Below are positions 34,274 to 41,810 of a DNA stretch of 64,000 nt, piece by piece (position 1 is the first letter of the stretch; the number at the start of each line of letters is the position of its first letter). The notes below the pieces were generated by a model that worked only from the letters and a program-made list of their open reading frames with translations, was not told the origin of the DNA and searched no databases. Source of the DNA: Aquilutibacter rugosus. Its GTDB lineage: Bacteria > Pseudomonadota > Gammaproteobacteria > Xanthomonadales > Xanthomonadaceae. A program made the position numbers and the translations under genes. The stretch lies in assembly GCF_036541335.1 (NCBI RefSeq), contig NZ_JAZHBO010000001.1, positions 310,001-374,000 of the forward strand. Reading direction: 5' to 3'.

Positions 34274-35437
34274 TTAGAGCTTCGGCTCGCGCACACGCGC
34301 CAGCAAGGTCACCAGCATGAACAGCAAGATTGCAGCGCCGGCGTTATGCAGCACAGCCATCCACAGGGGCAGACCCATTTGGACGTTGCCGATACCGAGA
34401 CTGATCTGCACCAGCACCATCAGCATCAGGAAGGCACCACGGCCGCGCAGGCCCGGTGTGCGCCACATACGCATACCCAGAAACAGCAGATACAGACCGG
34501 CAATCACGGCCATGACGCGGTGACTGATTTGAATGGCAGCACGCGAAGCCTGATCGAGGACACCGCCTTCGTAATCGACACCGACGCCACGCCACAACAC
34601 AAAGGCATCACTGAAGTTGGTGTTCGGCATCCATTGACCCGCGCACTTGGGGAAATCAGTGCCGCAAGCCAGCGCCGCATAGTTCGACGAGGTCCAACCG
34701 CCCAGAGCGATTTGAATCCCGAGCAGCACGAGGCCAATCAGAATGTAAGTGCGAACGCGCATCAGATGAGCAACATGCAACGGGCGATCGGTGGCTCGCC
34801 AGGCAATCCAAGCCAGCAAACCGAGCGTAGTCAGGCCGCCGAGCAAGTGGCCCATGACCACGATCGGCTTGAGCAACCAGGTCACCGTCCACATGCCGAG
34901 AATGGCCTGGAAAATGATCACGGCAAAGGCAAGGGCCGAAGCGCGCGCCAAATCCGAATTGTCCCAGCGCCATGCGGAGTACAGCAGCAGCAGTTCCGCC
35001 AGCACAACCAGGGCAGTGGATGCGGTGTAGTAGCCATGCATCTGCAGCGGAATCGCCGCTGCGGTGATGACCGCGGCCCCCGCGATGCGTTGCCAACCCA
35101 GCGGACGGCGCCATGCAGTCAACAGCGCAATCGCAAACACCAGCAGGCCGAGCACGGACGCCAGATGACGATGCAACTGCTCACGCCAGGCCTTGGTCGG
35201 GTCCACGGTGCGGATGGCATTGGCCGCATGATCAGCCAGTTCGCCGGCCGTCTTTGCAGTCGGCCACGCGGCCTTGCCGTAGCAGGTCGGCCAATCGGGG
35301 CAGCTCAGACCGGCGTCGGACAGACGCACGAACGAACCGAACACGATGACAGCAAACGCCAGCAGCGTAGCGAGCCAGGCCAATCGCGTGACATTGCGGT
35401 GGGCCAGGGTTTTCTTCAGGATTTGCGGCGTATTCAT
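34274..35437 (-). CDS. ctaA: Heme A synthase (COX15/CtaA)
   Basis: Oxidises heme O to heme A. The 387-residue protein has eight predicted transmembrane helices and conserved histidines in LHRHLASVLG and ISHRVMAVIAG, plus LSDAGLSCPDWPTCYG near the start, all hallmarks of COX15. It sits between the CxxxC thioredoxin-like gene (3 bp upstream) and ctaB (17 bp downstream). Confidence 0.95.
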   Translation of the reverse strand: MNTPQILKKTLAHRNVTRLAWLATLLAFAVIVFGSFVRLSDAGLSCPDWPTCYGKAAWPTAKTAGELADHAANAIRTVDPTKAWREQLHRHLASVLGLLVFAIALLTAWRRPLGWQRIAGAAVITAAAIPLQMHGYYTASTALVVLAELLLLYSAWRWDNSDLARASALAFAVIIFQAILGMWTVTWLLKPIVVMGHLLGGLTTLGLLAWIAWRATDRPLHVAHLMRVRTYILIGLVLLGIQIALGGWTSSNYAALACGTDFPKCAGQWMPNTNFSDAFVLWRGVGVDYEGGVLDQASRAAIQISHRVMAVIAGLYLLFLGMRMWRTPGLRGRGAFLMLMVLVQISLGIGNVQMGLPLWMAVLHNAGAAILLFMLVTLLARVREPKL

Positions 35438-35440
35438 GGA

Positions 35441-36025
35441 TTATTGCAACTTCAGAACTTTGGACAGATCGGTGCGGACATCACCGATATCGACGCCGGG
35501 TTTGTATTCCATCATCACGAAACCGTTGGGATCAATGATGTAGATGGGCAAGCCGGCGGTGGTCGCGACACGATTGCTCGCCGGCAAGACGGAACGCAGA
35601 CGATCGTCGGCGGCGATGGCATGAATCTGGTGCACCGGAGTCTTGCTCGGCACGGCGCCGGACCACAGGACATCAACGCGTATCGCGTCTTTGCCCATGA
35701 TCTGCCAGACCTTGTCTACATCAGCAGCAACCTGCTCACAGCGTTCGTTACAGGTATCCGCAGGTGCCAACACCAGCAAACGCCAACGGCGCTCGACCGG
35801 GTTCCACACATATTGCTTGCCATCGGTACTGACCGGGGCCAGTGCACGGGCGTCAACTGCGGGCGTCAGCAGATGGCCCTTGGATTTCAGGCCCGCAGGC
35901 TTCCAGCCGGAAAAACGTAAAACGCCGGCCAATGCCAGAGAGCCAAAGAAGATCGCAAACAGCAGGATCAGCATGCCCCGATTGCGCTTGGCAACGGGAG
36001 CGTCAGGAGTCAGAGGTGCATTCAT
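35441..36025 (-). CDS. Membrane-anchored thioredoxin-like protein with CxxxC motif, cytochrome oxidase assembly locus
   Basis: A 194-residue protein with one N-terminal membrane segment (about 18-37) and a periplasmic domain. Cys92-NER-Cys96 follows a beta strand (WRLLVLAPAD), the spacing found in Sco copper chaperones, and LPIYIIDPNGFVMMEY near 165-180 resembles the thioredoxin-fold strand carrying cis-Pro. The distal His of Sco proteins is not evident. It stands between SURF1 and ctaA, so a role in copper or thiol chemistry of CuA assembly is a reasonable inference. Not a named family to my knowledge. Confidence 0.75.
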   Translation of the reverse strand: MNAPLTPDAPVAKRNRGMLILLFAIFFGSLALAGVLRFSGWKPAGLKSKGHLLTPAVDARALAPVSTDGKQYVWNPVERRWRLLVLAPADTCNERCEQVAADVDKVWQIMGKDAIRVDVLWSGAVPSKTPVHQIHAIAADDRLRSVLPASNRVATTAGLPIYIIDPNGFVMMEYKPGVDIGDVRTDLSKVLKLQ

Positions 36026-36064
36026 TCCGGGAGATGACGGAGCCGATCAGGGGAACCTGATATT

Positions 36065-36799
36065 TTAACCCGCCACCTGCCGTTTGCGGGCGCGCCAGGT
36101 CAGGATCAGGGCCGTCAATACAACGGTTAGTGCCAAACCCCACCATTGCACGGCATAGCCGACATGGCGTTCCGGCGGCAGGCTGTTGGCGTGCAGCACC
36201 AGATCGCGCTTGTAGCCCATCGGCAGTTTGGGATCCAGACGCAGCACCTGTCGCGCCAGACGGCCTTGGGCGCCGAGCTGGGTATCCATCTCGGCCAGAT
36301 CCAGATAGGTCACCAGCCAGCGCGCGTCGCGCTTCTGCAGGGCCCCTGCCCCGGCCCCCAAACGAATTCCAATCGCCGGCGGCGCGCTGCGCAGGCCACT
36401 CACCTGCACCGTGCCTTGCGGCAGCTGTACTGTCGGCCAGTCGCGCTGACCGTCCATTGGCAGCCAACCCAGATCCACCAACAAACGCTGGGCGGGCGCT
36501 GCTTCGGGCACGAACACGCCGTAGACCTGCACGCCGACTCGGCCTTCGCGCTGCTGATTGTCGAGCAGAATCACAGGCGAAGGCTGAAACTGCCCGCGTC
36601 CCTGCGCCCAGGAGTAGGCGCCGCTTGGCGGTCCGGTCAGTTCGGCCGGCCGCGGATCCGCCATCACCGCTGCAACTTCTGCGAGCTGGATCCGCTTTTC
36701 CTCGGCGCGACTCCATTGCCAGAACCCGAGACGTGCGAACGCAGCAGCCAATAACAGGGCGGCAATCCACCAGAAAATCAGGGATCTCTTGCTACTCAT
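36065..36799 (-). CDS. SURF1 family cytochrome c oxidase assembly protein
   Basis: A 244-residue inner-membrane protein with transmembrane segments at both ends (about 6-24 and 216-236) around a periplasmic domain, the SURF1 topology. LGFWQWSRAEEK after helix 1, LLVDLGWLP near 107, and HVGYAVQWWGLAL entering helix 2 are family motifs. SURF1 helps insert heme A into subunit I. First gene of the leftward SURF1-CxxxC-ctaA-ctaB group and divergent from the DUF2909 gene. Confidence 0.93.
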   Translation of the reverse strand: MSSKRSLIFWWIAALLLAAAFARLGFWQWSRAEEKRIQLAEVAAVMADPRPAELTGPPSGAYSWAQGRGQFQPSPVILLDNQQREGRVGVQVYGVFVPEAAPAQRLLVDLGWLPMDGQRDWPTVQLPQGTVQVSGLRSAPPAIGIRLGAGAGALQKRDARWLVTYLDLAEMDTQLGAQGRLARQVLRLDPKLPMGYKRDLVLHANSLPPERHVGYAVQWWGLALTVVLTALILTWRARKRQVAG

Positions 36800-36879
36800 A
36801 GTGCGAACCGGAATCGGACATAATCGAATCTGCGATAATTGGAATATACGGACGCACCGACGCGGCCGTCGGAGAATCC

Positions 36880-37092
36880 ATGAAGACTTTAGTTATTGTC
36901 GCAATTTTTCTGCTCATTCTTTGGCAATTGGGCGCCGGCCTGTACTACCTGATGGTAGACAAGGGTGAAACCAATCGCACGGCCAAGGCACTCACTCGCC
37001 GGATCGCGCTGTCATTCGGCCTGATTATTCTGGTGGTTGTCGCCAATCAGATGGGTTGGATTTCGTTCCATGGGGTTGGGCGCGCGCCGTAG
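36880..37092 (+). CDS. Twin-transmembrane protein, DUF2909 family
   Basis: A 70-residue protein with two hydrophobic segments (about 4-27 and 42-62) joined by DKGETNRTAKALTRRIALS, the DUF2909 pattern. It has a good ribosome-binding site (CGGAG). DUF2909 genes habitually sit between coxC and SURF1 in gammaproteobacteria, as here, hinting at a cytochrome-oxidase-related role that has not been defined. Confidence 0.82.
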   Translation: MKTLVIVAIFLLILWQLGAGLYYLMVDKGETNRTAKALTRRIALSFGLIILVVVANQMGWISFHGVGRAP

Positions 37093-37121
37093 CGCGGGCG
37101 CTGCGGGCCATGCGCTAAATT

Positions 37122-37200
37122 AAAAAACGGTGCCGTTGGCGCCGTTTTTTTTAAATCAAAAATCAAAAATCCAAAAAACGGTGCCGTTGGCGCCGTTTTT
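37122..37200 (+). repeat. 51-bp direct repeat carrying two copies of a terminator hairpin
   Basis: Two almost identical units begin at 37122 and 37173 (period 51). Each holds a hairpin in which AAAACGGTGCC pairs with GGCGCCGTTTT around a GTT loop (one T-G wobble), flanked by A and T tracts so that it could terminate in either direction. The first unit continues into three ATCAAAA-type heptamers (37153-37172). It lies between DUF2909 (+) and coxC (-). Confidence 0.85.
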
Positions 37201-37201
37201 C

Positions 37202-37239
37202 AAATCAAAAATCAAAAATCAAAAATCAAAAATCAAAAA
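37202..37239 (+). repeat. Heptanucleotide tandem repeat (ATCAAAA)5
   Basis: TC dinucleotides recur at 37205, 37212, 37219, 37226 and 37233, an exact 7-bp period in an otherwise pure A background. It continues the shorter three-copy run at 37153-37172 and is complementary to the three-copy run at 37305-37330. Confidence 0.92.
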
Positions 37240-37243
37240 GTTA

Positions 37244-37273
37244 GAAGCAAAAGCAAGAGCAAGGGCAGGGGCG
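37244..37273 (+). repeat. Degenerate hexamer repeat drifting from A-rich to G-rich
   Basis: Five hexamers in phase, GAAGCA, AAAGCA, AGAGCA, AGGGCA and GGGGCG, keep GC at positions 4-5 while the first three bases shift from A to G. All purine except C, one strand. Confidence 0.7.
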
Positions 37274-37274
37274 C

Positions 37275-37311
37275 AAAAAAAAGGCCGCGGACTCAATGCC
37301 GCGGCTTTTTT
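37275..37311 (-). terminator. Bidirectional terminator between coxC and DUF2909
   Basis: GCCGCGG (37284-37290) pairs with CCGCGGC (37299-37305) over an 8-nt loop. A run of eight A lies on the left and T6 on the right, so the structure can end transcription of coxC from the right and of DUF2909 from the left. Confidence 0.8.
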
Positions 37312-37330
37312 GATTTTTGATTTTTGATTT
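37305..37330 (-). repeat. Inverted copy of the heptamer repeat, (TTTTGAT)3
   Basis: GA dinucleotides at 37312, 37319 and 37326 in a T background give the same 7-bp period on the opposite strand. With 37153-37239 this forms an inverted repeat around the G-rich hexamers and terminator, and could fold as a long stem. Confidence 0.88.
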
Positions 37331-37355
37331 CTGTTTTTTATATCGCGCGCAGCGC

Positions 37356-38240
37356 TTACAGTACGTACACGAACAGGAACAGGCCCAACCAGACCACGTC
37401 CACAAAGTGCCAGTACCATGCGACCGCTTCGAAGGCGAAGTGGTTCTTGGGGGTGAAGTGACCCTTCAGAACGCGCAGCCAGATGATGAACAGCATCAGC
37501 GTACCCAGGAACACGTGCATGCCGTGGAAACCGGTCAGCATGAAGAACGTGGAGCCGTAGATGCCCGAACCCAGCGTCAGGTTCAGTTCCTTGTAGGCGT
37601 GGATGTATTCTTCGGCCTGGAAGTACAGGAAGATGCAGCCCAGCAGCACGGTCAGACCCAGGAAGATGATCAGTTGCTTACGGTTGTCGGCCTTGATGGC
37701 GTGGTGAGCAATCGTGACGGTGACACCCGAGGTCAGCAGGATCAGCGTATTGAGCAACGGCAGGCCCCAGGCCGCGATGGTTTGGTATTCGCCGCCGACG
37801 CCGCCCGGACCACCGCTCGGCCAGCCGCCGGAGAAGCCCTGCCACAGCAGGTCGTTGGTCAGAACGCCCTTGCCTTCGCCACCGAGCCACGGCAGCGCGA
37901 ACTGACGGGTGTAGAACAAGGCGCCGAAGAAGGCGGCAAAGAACATGATTTCCGAGAAGATGAACCACATCATGCCCATGCGGAAGGACACGTCCACCTG
38001 CTTGTTGTACTTGCCCGAGACCGACTCACGGATGACGTCGCCGAACCAGCCGAACAGAACGCCGGCCATCAGAGCCAGGCCAACCAGGAAGACTGACTTG
38101 CCCCAGGTCACTTCATCGAGCATGGAGCCGAAGCCGACCATGGTAATGAACAGCGCAATCGAACCTAGGAAGGGCCAGCGGCTCTTGGACGGAACGAAAT
38201 AGCGATTGGGGTTTGCGTCGGGCGAATGTGCTTGGGCCAT
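37356..38240 (-). CDS. coxC: Cytochrome c oxidase subunit III
   Basis: A 294-residue, seven-helix subunit III of the aa3-type oxidase. RWPFLGSIALF, the SEIMFFAAFFGALFY helix (conserved Glu), GFHGMHVFLG and the ending YWHFVDVVWLGLFLFVYVL (given in two parts, YWHFVDVVW and LGLFLFVYVL) are diagnostic. I take the ATG at 38240; a TTG three codons upstream is less likely. Last gene of the coxB-ctaD-small-ctaG-coxC operon. Confidence 0.96.
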   Translation of the reverse strand: MAQAHSPDANPNRYFVPSKSRWPFLGSIALFITMVGFGSMLDEVTWGKSVFLVGLALMAGVLFGWFGDVIRESVSGKYNKQVDVSFRMGMMWFIFSEIMFFAAFFGALFYTRQFALPWLGGEGKGVLTNDLLWQGFSGGWPSGGPGGVGGEYQTIAAWGLPLLNTLILLTSGVTVTIAHHAIKADNRKQLIIFLGLTVLLGCIFLYFQAEEYIHAYKELNLTLGSGIYGSTFFMLTGFHGMHVFLGTLMLFIIWLRVLKGHFTPKNHFAFEAVAWYWHFVDVVWLGLFLFVYVL

Positions 38241-38295
38241 GGCGAGCAAGTCCGGTTAATTGTTGATACGGTTAAAAGGAGCTTTTACACACCGG

Positions 38296-38946
38296 TTAGG
38301 GTGCGGATTTGACCTGAGGACCGGCGGCGTGCGGGCTTTTGGCCTTGAGCTCGTCAGTCAGCAGATCATTTTTAAAGAACGTGTACGACAAAGTAATGGT
38401 CTTAATGTCTTTCGGCAATGCCGGGTCAATGATGAAACGGACTGGCATGTCCTTTTTCTCACCGGCCTGCAGCGTTTGCGCCGTAAAACAGAAGCACTCC
38501 GTCTTGTTGAAATAAGACGAAGCGCGAGCCGGCGCCACCGACGGCGTTGCACTACCGACCACTGCAGTGCGCCATTGGTTTTGCGCAAAGTATGTGGTTT
38601 CGTAGGGCTTGCCGACTTCGACTTCCATGCGGGCGACATTGGGACGGAACGCCCACGGCAGATGCGAATTCACGGTGCCGTCGAACTCGACCGTCACCAC
38701 ACGACGCTCGGCTGCCTGACCGGTACCGGCCGCACCGCCTGCCTTCGACTCGATTTCGGTCGCTTTGACGATGTTGGCCTCACGCTCCATGCGCACGCCA
38801 AGCAATTTCTCACAGGCGATGCGATACAGGGGCACCAGGCTAAACGTAAACGCGAAGGCAATGGCCAGCACACCGAGCATCTTGCCGAGACCGGCAGTGC
38901 GCTGCGGTGGTGACGTGACCTTGCCTTGGTCGCCTTGATCAGCCAT
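38296..38946 (-). CDS. ctaG: Cytochrome c oxidase copper chaperone CtaG/Cox11
   Basis: Delivers copper to CuB of subunit I. The 216-residue protein has one transmembrane anchor (about 22-40), the conserved Cys45 in YRIACE, and the copper ligands Cys151-Phe-Cys153 in NKTECFCF; a periplasmic immunoglobulin-like domain fills the rest. Its start lies inside the last codons of the 45-residue gene upstream (8-bp overlap). Confidence 0.95.
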   Translation of the reverse strand: MADQGDQGKVTSPPQRTAGLGKMLGVLAIAFAFTFSLVPLYRIACEKLLGVRMEREANIVKATEIESKAGGAAGTGQAAERRVVTVEFDGTVNSHLPWAFRPNVARMEVEVGKPYETTYFAQNQWRTAVVGSATPSVAPARASSYFNKTECFCFTAQTLQAGEKKDMPVRFIIDPALPKDIKTITLSYTFFKNDLLTDELKAKSPHAAGPQVKSAP

Positions 38947-39076
38947 GGCGGTTGAGCACCAGCAGCATGAAGCCGATGTACACCAGCACGGCTAGCACCG
39001 CGACGGTGATAGCAGTCTTGCGCGCAGCCTTGCGGCGGTGGTCAAGATCTTCGGGCTGGTTGTTGGGACGGTTCAT
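38939..39076 (-). CDS. Cytochrome oxidase small assembly-type protein (45 aa)
   Basis: A 45-residue gene starting at the ATG at 39076, with AGAGAA ahead of it, 24 bp after the ctaD stop. The product starts MNRPNNQPEDLDHRRKAARK, a polar basic N-terminus, then one membrane helix of about 21 residues (ITVAVLAVLVYIGFMLLVL) and a short tail NRHG. Its stop overlaps the ctaG start by 8 bp, so it is translationally coupled. Short one-helix proteins occupy this slot between subunit I and CtaG genes in related bacteria; the function is inferred from position only. Confidence 0.8.
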   Translation of the reverse strand: MNRPNNQPEDLDHRRKAARKTAITVAVLAVLVYIGFMLLVLNRHG

Positions 39077-39100
39077 TACCAATTCTCTTTGTAGTAACGC

Positions 39101-40726
39101 TTAGTGCGTGATATCGCCGTGAGCGAGGTCACCCGGCTTGATCACCGGCGGCACTTCGAAGGTGTGGTGCGGAGCCGGTGACGGCACGGTCCATTCGAGA
39201 CCATGAGCGCCTTCCCACGGCTTGGCCGGGGCGGGAGCACCATACTTCTTGGAGTGCAGCAGCACCGCGAACATGATGAACGGCGTGGCGAACATGCCGA
39301 AGGCACCAATGGACGAGACCAGATTCCAGTCCGCGAACACGACCGAGTAGTCAGGGATACGACGCGGCATACCGGCCAGACCCAGGAAGTGTTGCGGGAA
39401 GAACAGCAGGTTCACGAACACGATGGACCACCAGAAATGGAACTTGGCGCCCTTTTCGGAGTACATGCGGCCGGTCCACTTGGGCCACCAGAAGTACACA
39501 GCGGCGATGATGCCGAACAGTGCACCGGTCACCAGCACGTAGTGGAAGTGAGCAACCACGAAGTAGGTGTCGTGGTACTGGAAGTCAGCCGGAACGATGG
39601 CCAGCATCAGACCCGAGAAACCACCGATGGTGAACAGGATCACGAACGCGATCGACCACAGCATGGGGGCTTCGAACGTCAGCGAACCGCGCCACATGGT
39701 GGTGACCCAGTTGAACACCTTGACGCCGGTCGGGATCGAAATCAGCATCGTGGCGAACATGAAATAGATTTCACCACCCAGCGGCATGCCGACCGTAAAC
39801 ATGTGGTGAGCCCACACGATGAACGACAGGAAGGCGATGGCAGCAATTGCGTACACCATGGCCTGGTAGCCGAACAGCGGCTTGCGCGAGAAGGTCGGGA
39901 TGATCTCAGAGACCACGCCGAAGGCCGGCAGGATCATGATGTACACCTCGGGGTGACCGAAGAACCAGAAGATGTGCTGGTACATGACCGGGTCACCGCC
40001 ACCGGCGGCATTGAAGAACGAGGTGCCGAAGTACTTGTCGGTCAGCAGCATGGTGACTGCACCGGCCAACACCGGCATCACAGCGATCAGCAGGAATGCG
40101 GTGATCAGCCAAGCCCAGCAGAAGATCGGCATTTTCAGCAGATCAACGCCCGGAGCGCGCATGTTGAGCACGGTAGCAATCACGTTGATGGCGCCCATGA
40201 TCGACGAGATACCCATCATGTGGATAGCGAAGATCGAGAACGACACGTTGTGACCGCCTTCGAGCGACAGCGGTGCGTACATGGTCCAGCCGGCTGCAGG
40301 GCCACCGCCCGGCAGGAACAGGGTCAACAGCAGCAGCGAGAAGGCGAACGGCATGATCCAGAAGGACCAGTTGTTCATCCGCGGCAGCGCCATATCGGGA
40401 GCACCGATTTGCAGCGGGATCATCCAGTTGGCGAGACCGACGAAGGCCGGCATCACGCCACCGAAGATCATGACCAGCGCGTGCATGGCCATCATCTGGT
40501 TAAAGAACGACGGCGACAGATGCTGCAGGCCCGGCGTCATCAGTTCCCAACGCAGCATGACGGACATGCCGGCGCCGATGATGAACATGATGAAGCTAAA
40601 GATCAGGTACAGCGTACCGATGTCTTTATGGTTAGTGGAGTAGAACCAGCGTTCAAAGAAGCTCTGCTGGTGATGGTGATCGTCGTGGTGATCGGTCAGG
40701 TGATCGCCGTGGTGTGTAACAGCCAT
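39101..40726 (-). CDS. ctaD: Cytochrome c oxidase subunit I
   Basis: Catalytic subunit (541 residues, 12 helices) carrying heme a, heme a3 and CuB. FYSTNHKDIGTLYL, MAMHALVMIFGG, the CuB/cross-linked HPEVYI motif in WFFGHPEVYI, the WAHHMFTVGM histidine pair and HDTYFVVAHFHYVL are all present. An unusual His/Asp-rich N-terminus (HHGDHLTDHHDDHHHQQ, residues 5-21) could bind metal. AGAGAG precedes the start; it follows ctaC by 24 bp. Confidence 0.98.
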   Translation of the reverse strand: MAVTHHGDHLTDHHDDHHHQQSFFERWFYSTNHKDIGTLYLIFSFIMFIIGAGMSVMLRWELMTPGLQHLSPSFFNQMMAMHALVMIFGGVMPAFVGLANWMIPLQIGAPDMALPRMNNWSFWIMPFAFSLLLLTLFLPGGGPAAGWTMYAPLSLEGGHNVSFSIFAIHMMGISSIMGAINVIATVLNMRAPGVDLLKMPIFCWAWLITAFLLIAVMPVLAGAVTMLLTDKYFGTSFFNAAGGGDPVMYQHIFWFFGHPEVYIMILPAFGVVSEIIPTFSRKPLFGYQAMVYAIAAIAFLSFIVWAHHMFTVGMPLGGEIYFMFATMLISIPTGVKVFNWVTTMWRGSLTFEAPMLWSIAFVILFTIGGFSGLMLAIVPADFQYHDTYFVVAHFHYVLVTGALFGIIAAVYFWWPKWTGRMYSEKGAKFHFWWSIVFVNLLFFPQHFLGLAGMPRRIPDYSVVFADWNLVSSIGAFGMFATPFIMFAVLLHSKKYGAPAPAKPWEGAHGLEWTVPSPAPHHTFEVPPVIKPGDLAHGDITH

Positions 40727-40750
40727 GGGTCGTTCTCTCTACTCTAAATC

Positions 40751-41635
40751 TTACTTAGCCGCCGGAGCGACGGTGGCAGTGGCAGCGCCGGCTGCAGGAG
40801 CAGCGGCAGGCTCAGCCGGCTTGGCAGTCTTGGAGGCTACCCACTTGGCGTAGTCCTCTTTGCTCAGCACGCGCACGACGATCGGCATGAAGCCGTGGTC
40901 CTTGCCGCACAGTTCAGCGCATTGACCGCGGTACACGCCCGGTTCGTCAACATAGGTCCAGGCCTCGTTGATGATGCCCGGGACCGCATCCTGCTTCCAG
41001 CCCAGTGCCGGCACCCACCAAGCGTGGATGACGTCATCGGCGGTCAGCACAAAGCGGATCTTGGTCTTGGCCGGCAGCACCAGTTCGTTATCCACGTTGA
41101 GCAGGTAATGCTCAGTGCCGGCAACGGTGCGCGGATCCTTACCGGACTGGCGCAGCGCGTCGTCAGCGGCCGTCAGACGGCTGGTGAAGGAGATACCGTT
41201 GTCCAGATAGTCGTACTTCCACAACCATTGGTAGCCGGTGATCTTGACCGTCATTTCCGACTTGCGGTAGTCGTACATCTTGATCAGCTTGTCGGTGGCC
41301 GGGAAGGCCATGACCAGCAGCAGCAGGATCGGCACGACAGTCCAGATGGTTTCGAGCTTGGTGCTGTGCGTCAGCGAGGTATCCGGTACCGCGCCCTTGG
41401 ACTTGCGGAACTTGAACATGGCGTAGAACATGGCGCCGAACACCGCGACACCAATGACCACGCAGATCCACAGGGCCAGCATGTGCGCCTCGTAGGCGTT
41501 GACGGACGAAGGCGTAACGCCGCGCCCCATATTGAGCTGCCAACGCTTAGGGTCGGCGGCTTGTGCAAATGCCACCGCCGGTGCGGACAGGGCCAGCAGA
41601 GCGCCCGTCAAATGCTTGATACGTCGTGGAATCAT
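40751..41635 (-). CDS. ctaC: Cytochrome c oxidase subunit II
   Basis: Carries the CuA centre that takes electrons from cytochrome c. The ATG at 41635 opens a signal peptide (ending AFAQ, residue 25); an in-frame start further upstream is not needed. Two transmembrane segments (about 53-75 and 97-113) precede the cupredoxin domain with His204, Cys239, Glu241, Cys243, His247 and Met250 as CuA ligands. An Ala/Pro-rich tail ends the 294-residue protein. First gene of the oxidase operon. Confidence 0.97.
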   Translation of the reverse strand: MIPRRIKHLTGALLALSAPAVAFAQAADPKRWQLNMGRGVTPSSVNAYEAHMLALWICVVIGVAVFGAMFYAMFKFRKSKGAVPDTSLTHSTKLETIWTVVPILLLLVMAFPATDKLIKMYDYRKSEMTVKITGYQWLWKYDYLDNGISFTSRLTAADDALRQSGKDPRTVAGTEHYLLNVDNELVLPAKTKIRFVLTADDVIHAWWVPALGWKQDAVPGIINEAWTYVDEPGVYRGQCAELCGKDHGFMPIVVRVLSKEDYAKWVASKTAKPAEPAAAPAAGAATATVAPAAK

Positions 41636-41720
41636 CAGATGAAGTCCCGAGAAAACTGAAGTTGGGAGAAAATAAGTAAAGACAGCAATGTACCCCGCAA
41701 GCGGAGACATTAACCGCCAG

Positions 41721-41750
41721 ATTTTACCGCCTTAACGGATACCTAATCAA
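41721..41750 (-). promoter_or_regulatory. Candidate promoter of the cytochrome oxidase operon
   Basis: On the minus strand TTGATT (41750-41745) and TAAAAT (41726-41721) are 18 bp apart, about 86 bp before the ctaC ATG, in the gap shared with putA. Confidence 0.5.
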
Positions 41751-41810
41751 GCCAAGGACGGTAGTAAACTATTCGCACCGCGTTTTTACCCGTTTCTCAG
41801 TAAGGTTTCG

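Noticed and set aside
34346..35920. A 524-codon open frame on the plus strand opposite ctaA and the CxxxC gene.
   Set aside because: It spans two well-supported minus-strand genes and shows the same antisense composition artefact.
36800..36879. Promoter-like AT-rich elements between SURF1 and DUF2909.
   Set aside because: Candidate hexamers are at wrong spacing (13 bp), so no promoter is claimed.
37130..37327. A 65-codon reading frame through the heptamer array, with a lysine/serine/asparagine repeat product.
   Set aside because: It is simply the translation of tandem ATCAAAA repeats and hairpins; no ribosome-binding site and three terminator-like structures lie inside it.
37153..37330. Possible CRISPR array.
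   Set aside because: Repeats are 7 bp and contiguous, with no unique spacers and no cas genes.
39203..40747. A 514-codon open frame on the plus strand opposite ctaD.
   Set aside because: Composition is His/Asp/Glu/Gln-rich as expected from reverse-reading hydrophobic helices; cytochrome oxidase subunit I on the other strand is certain.
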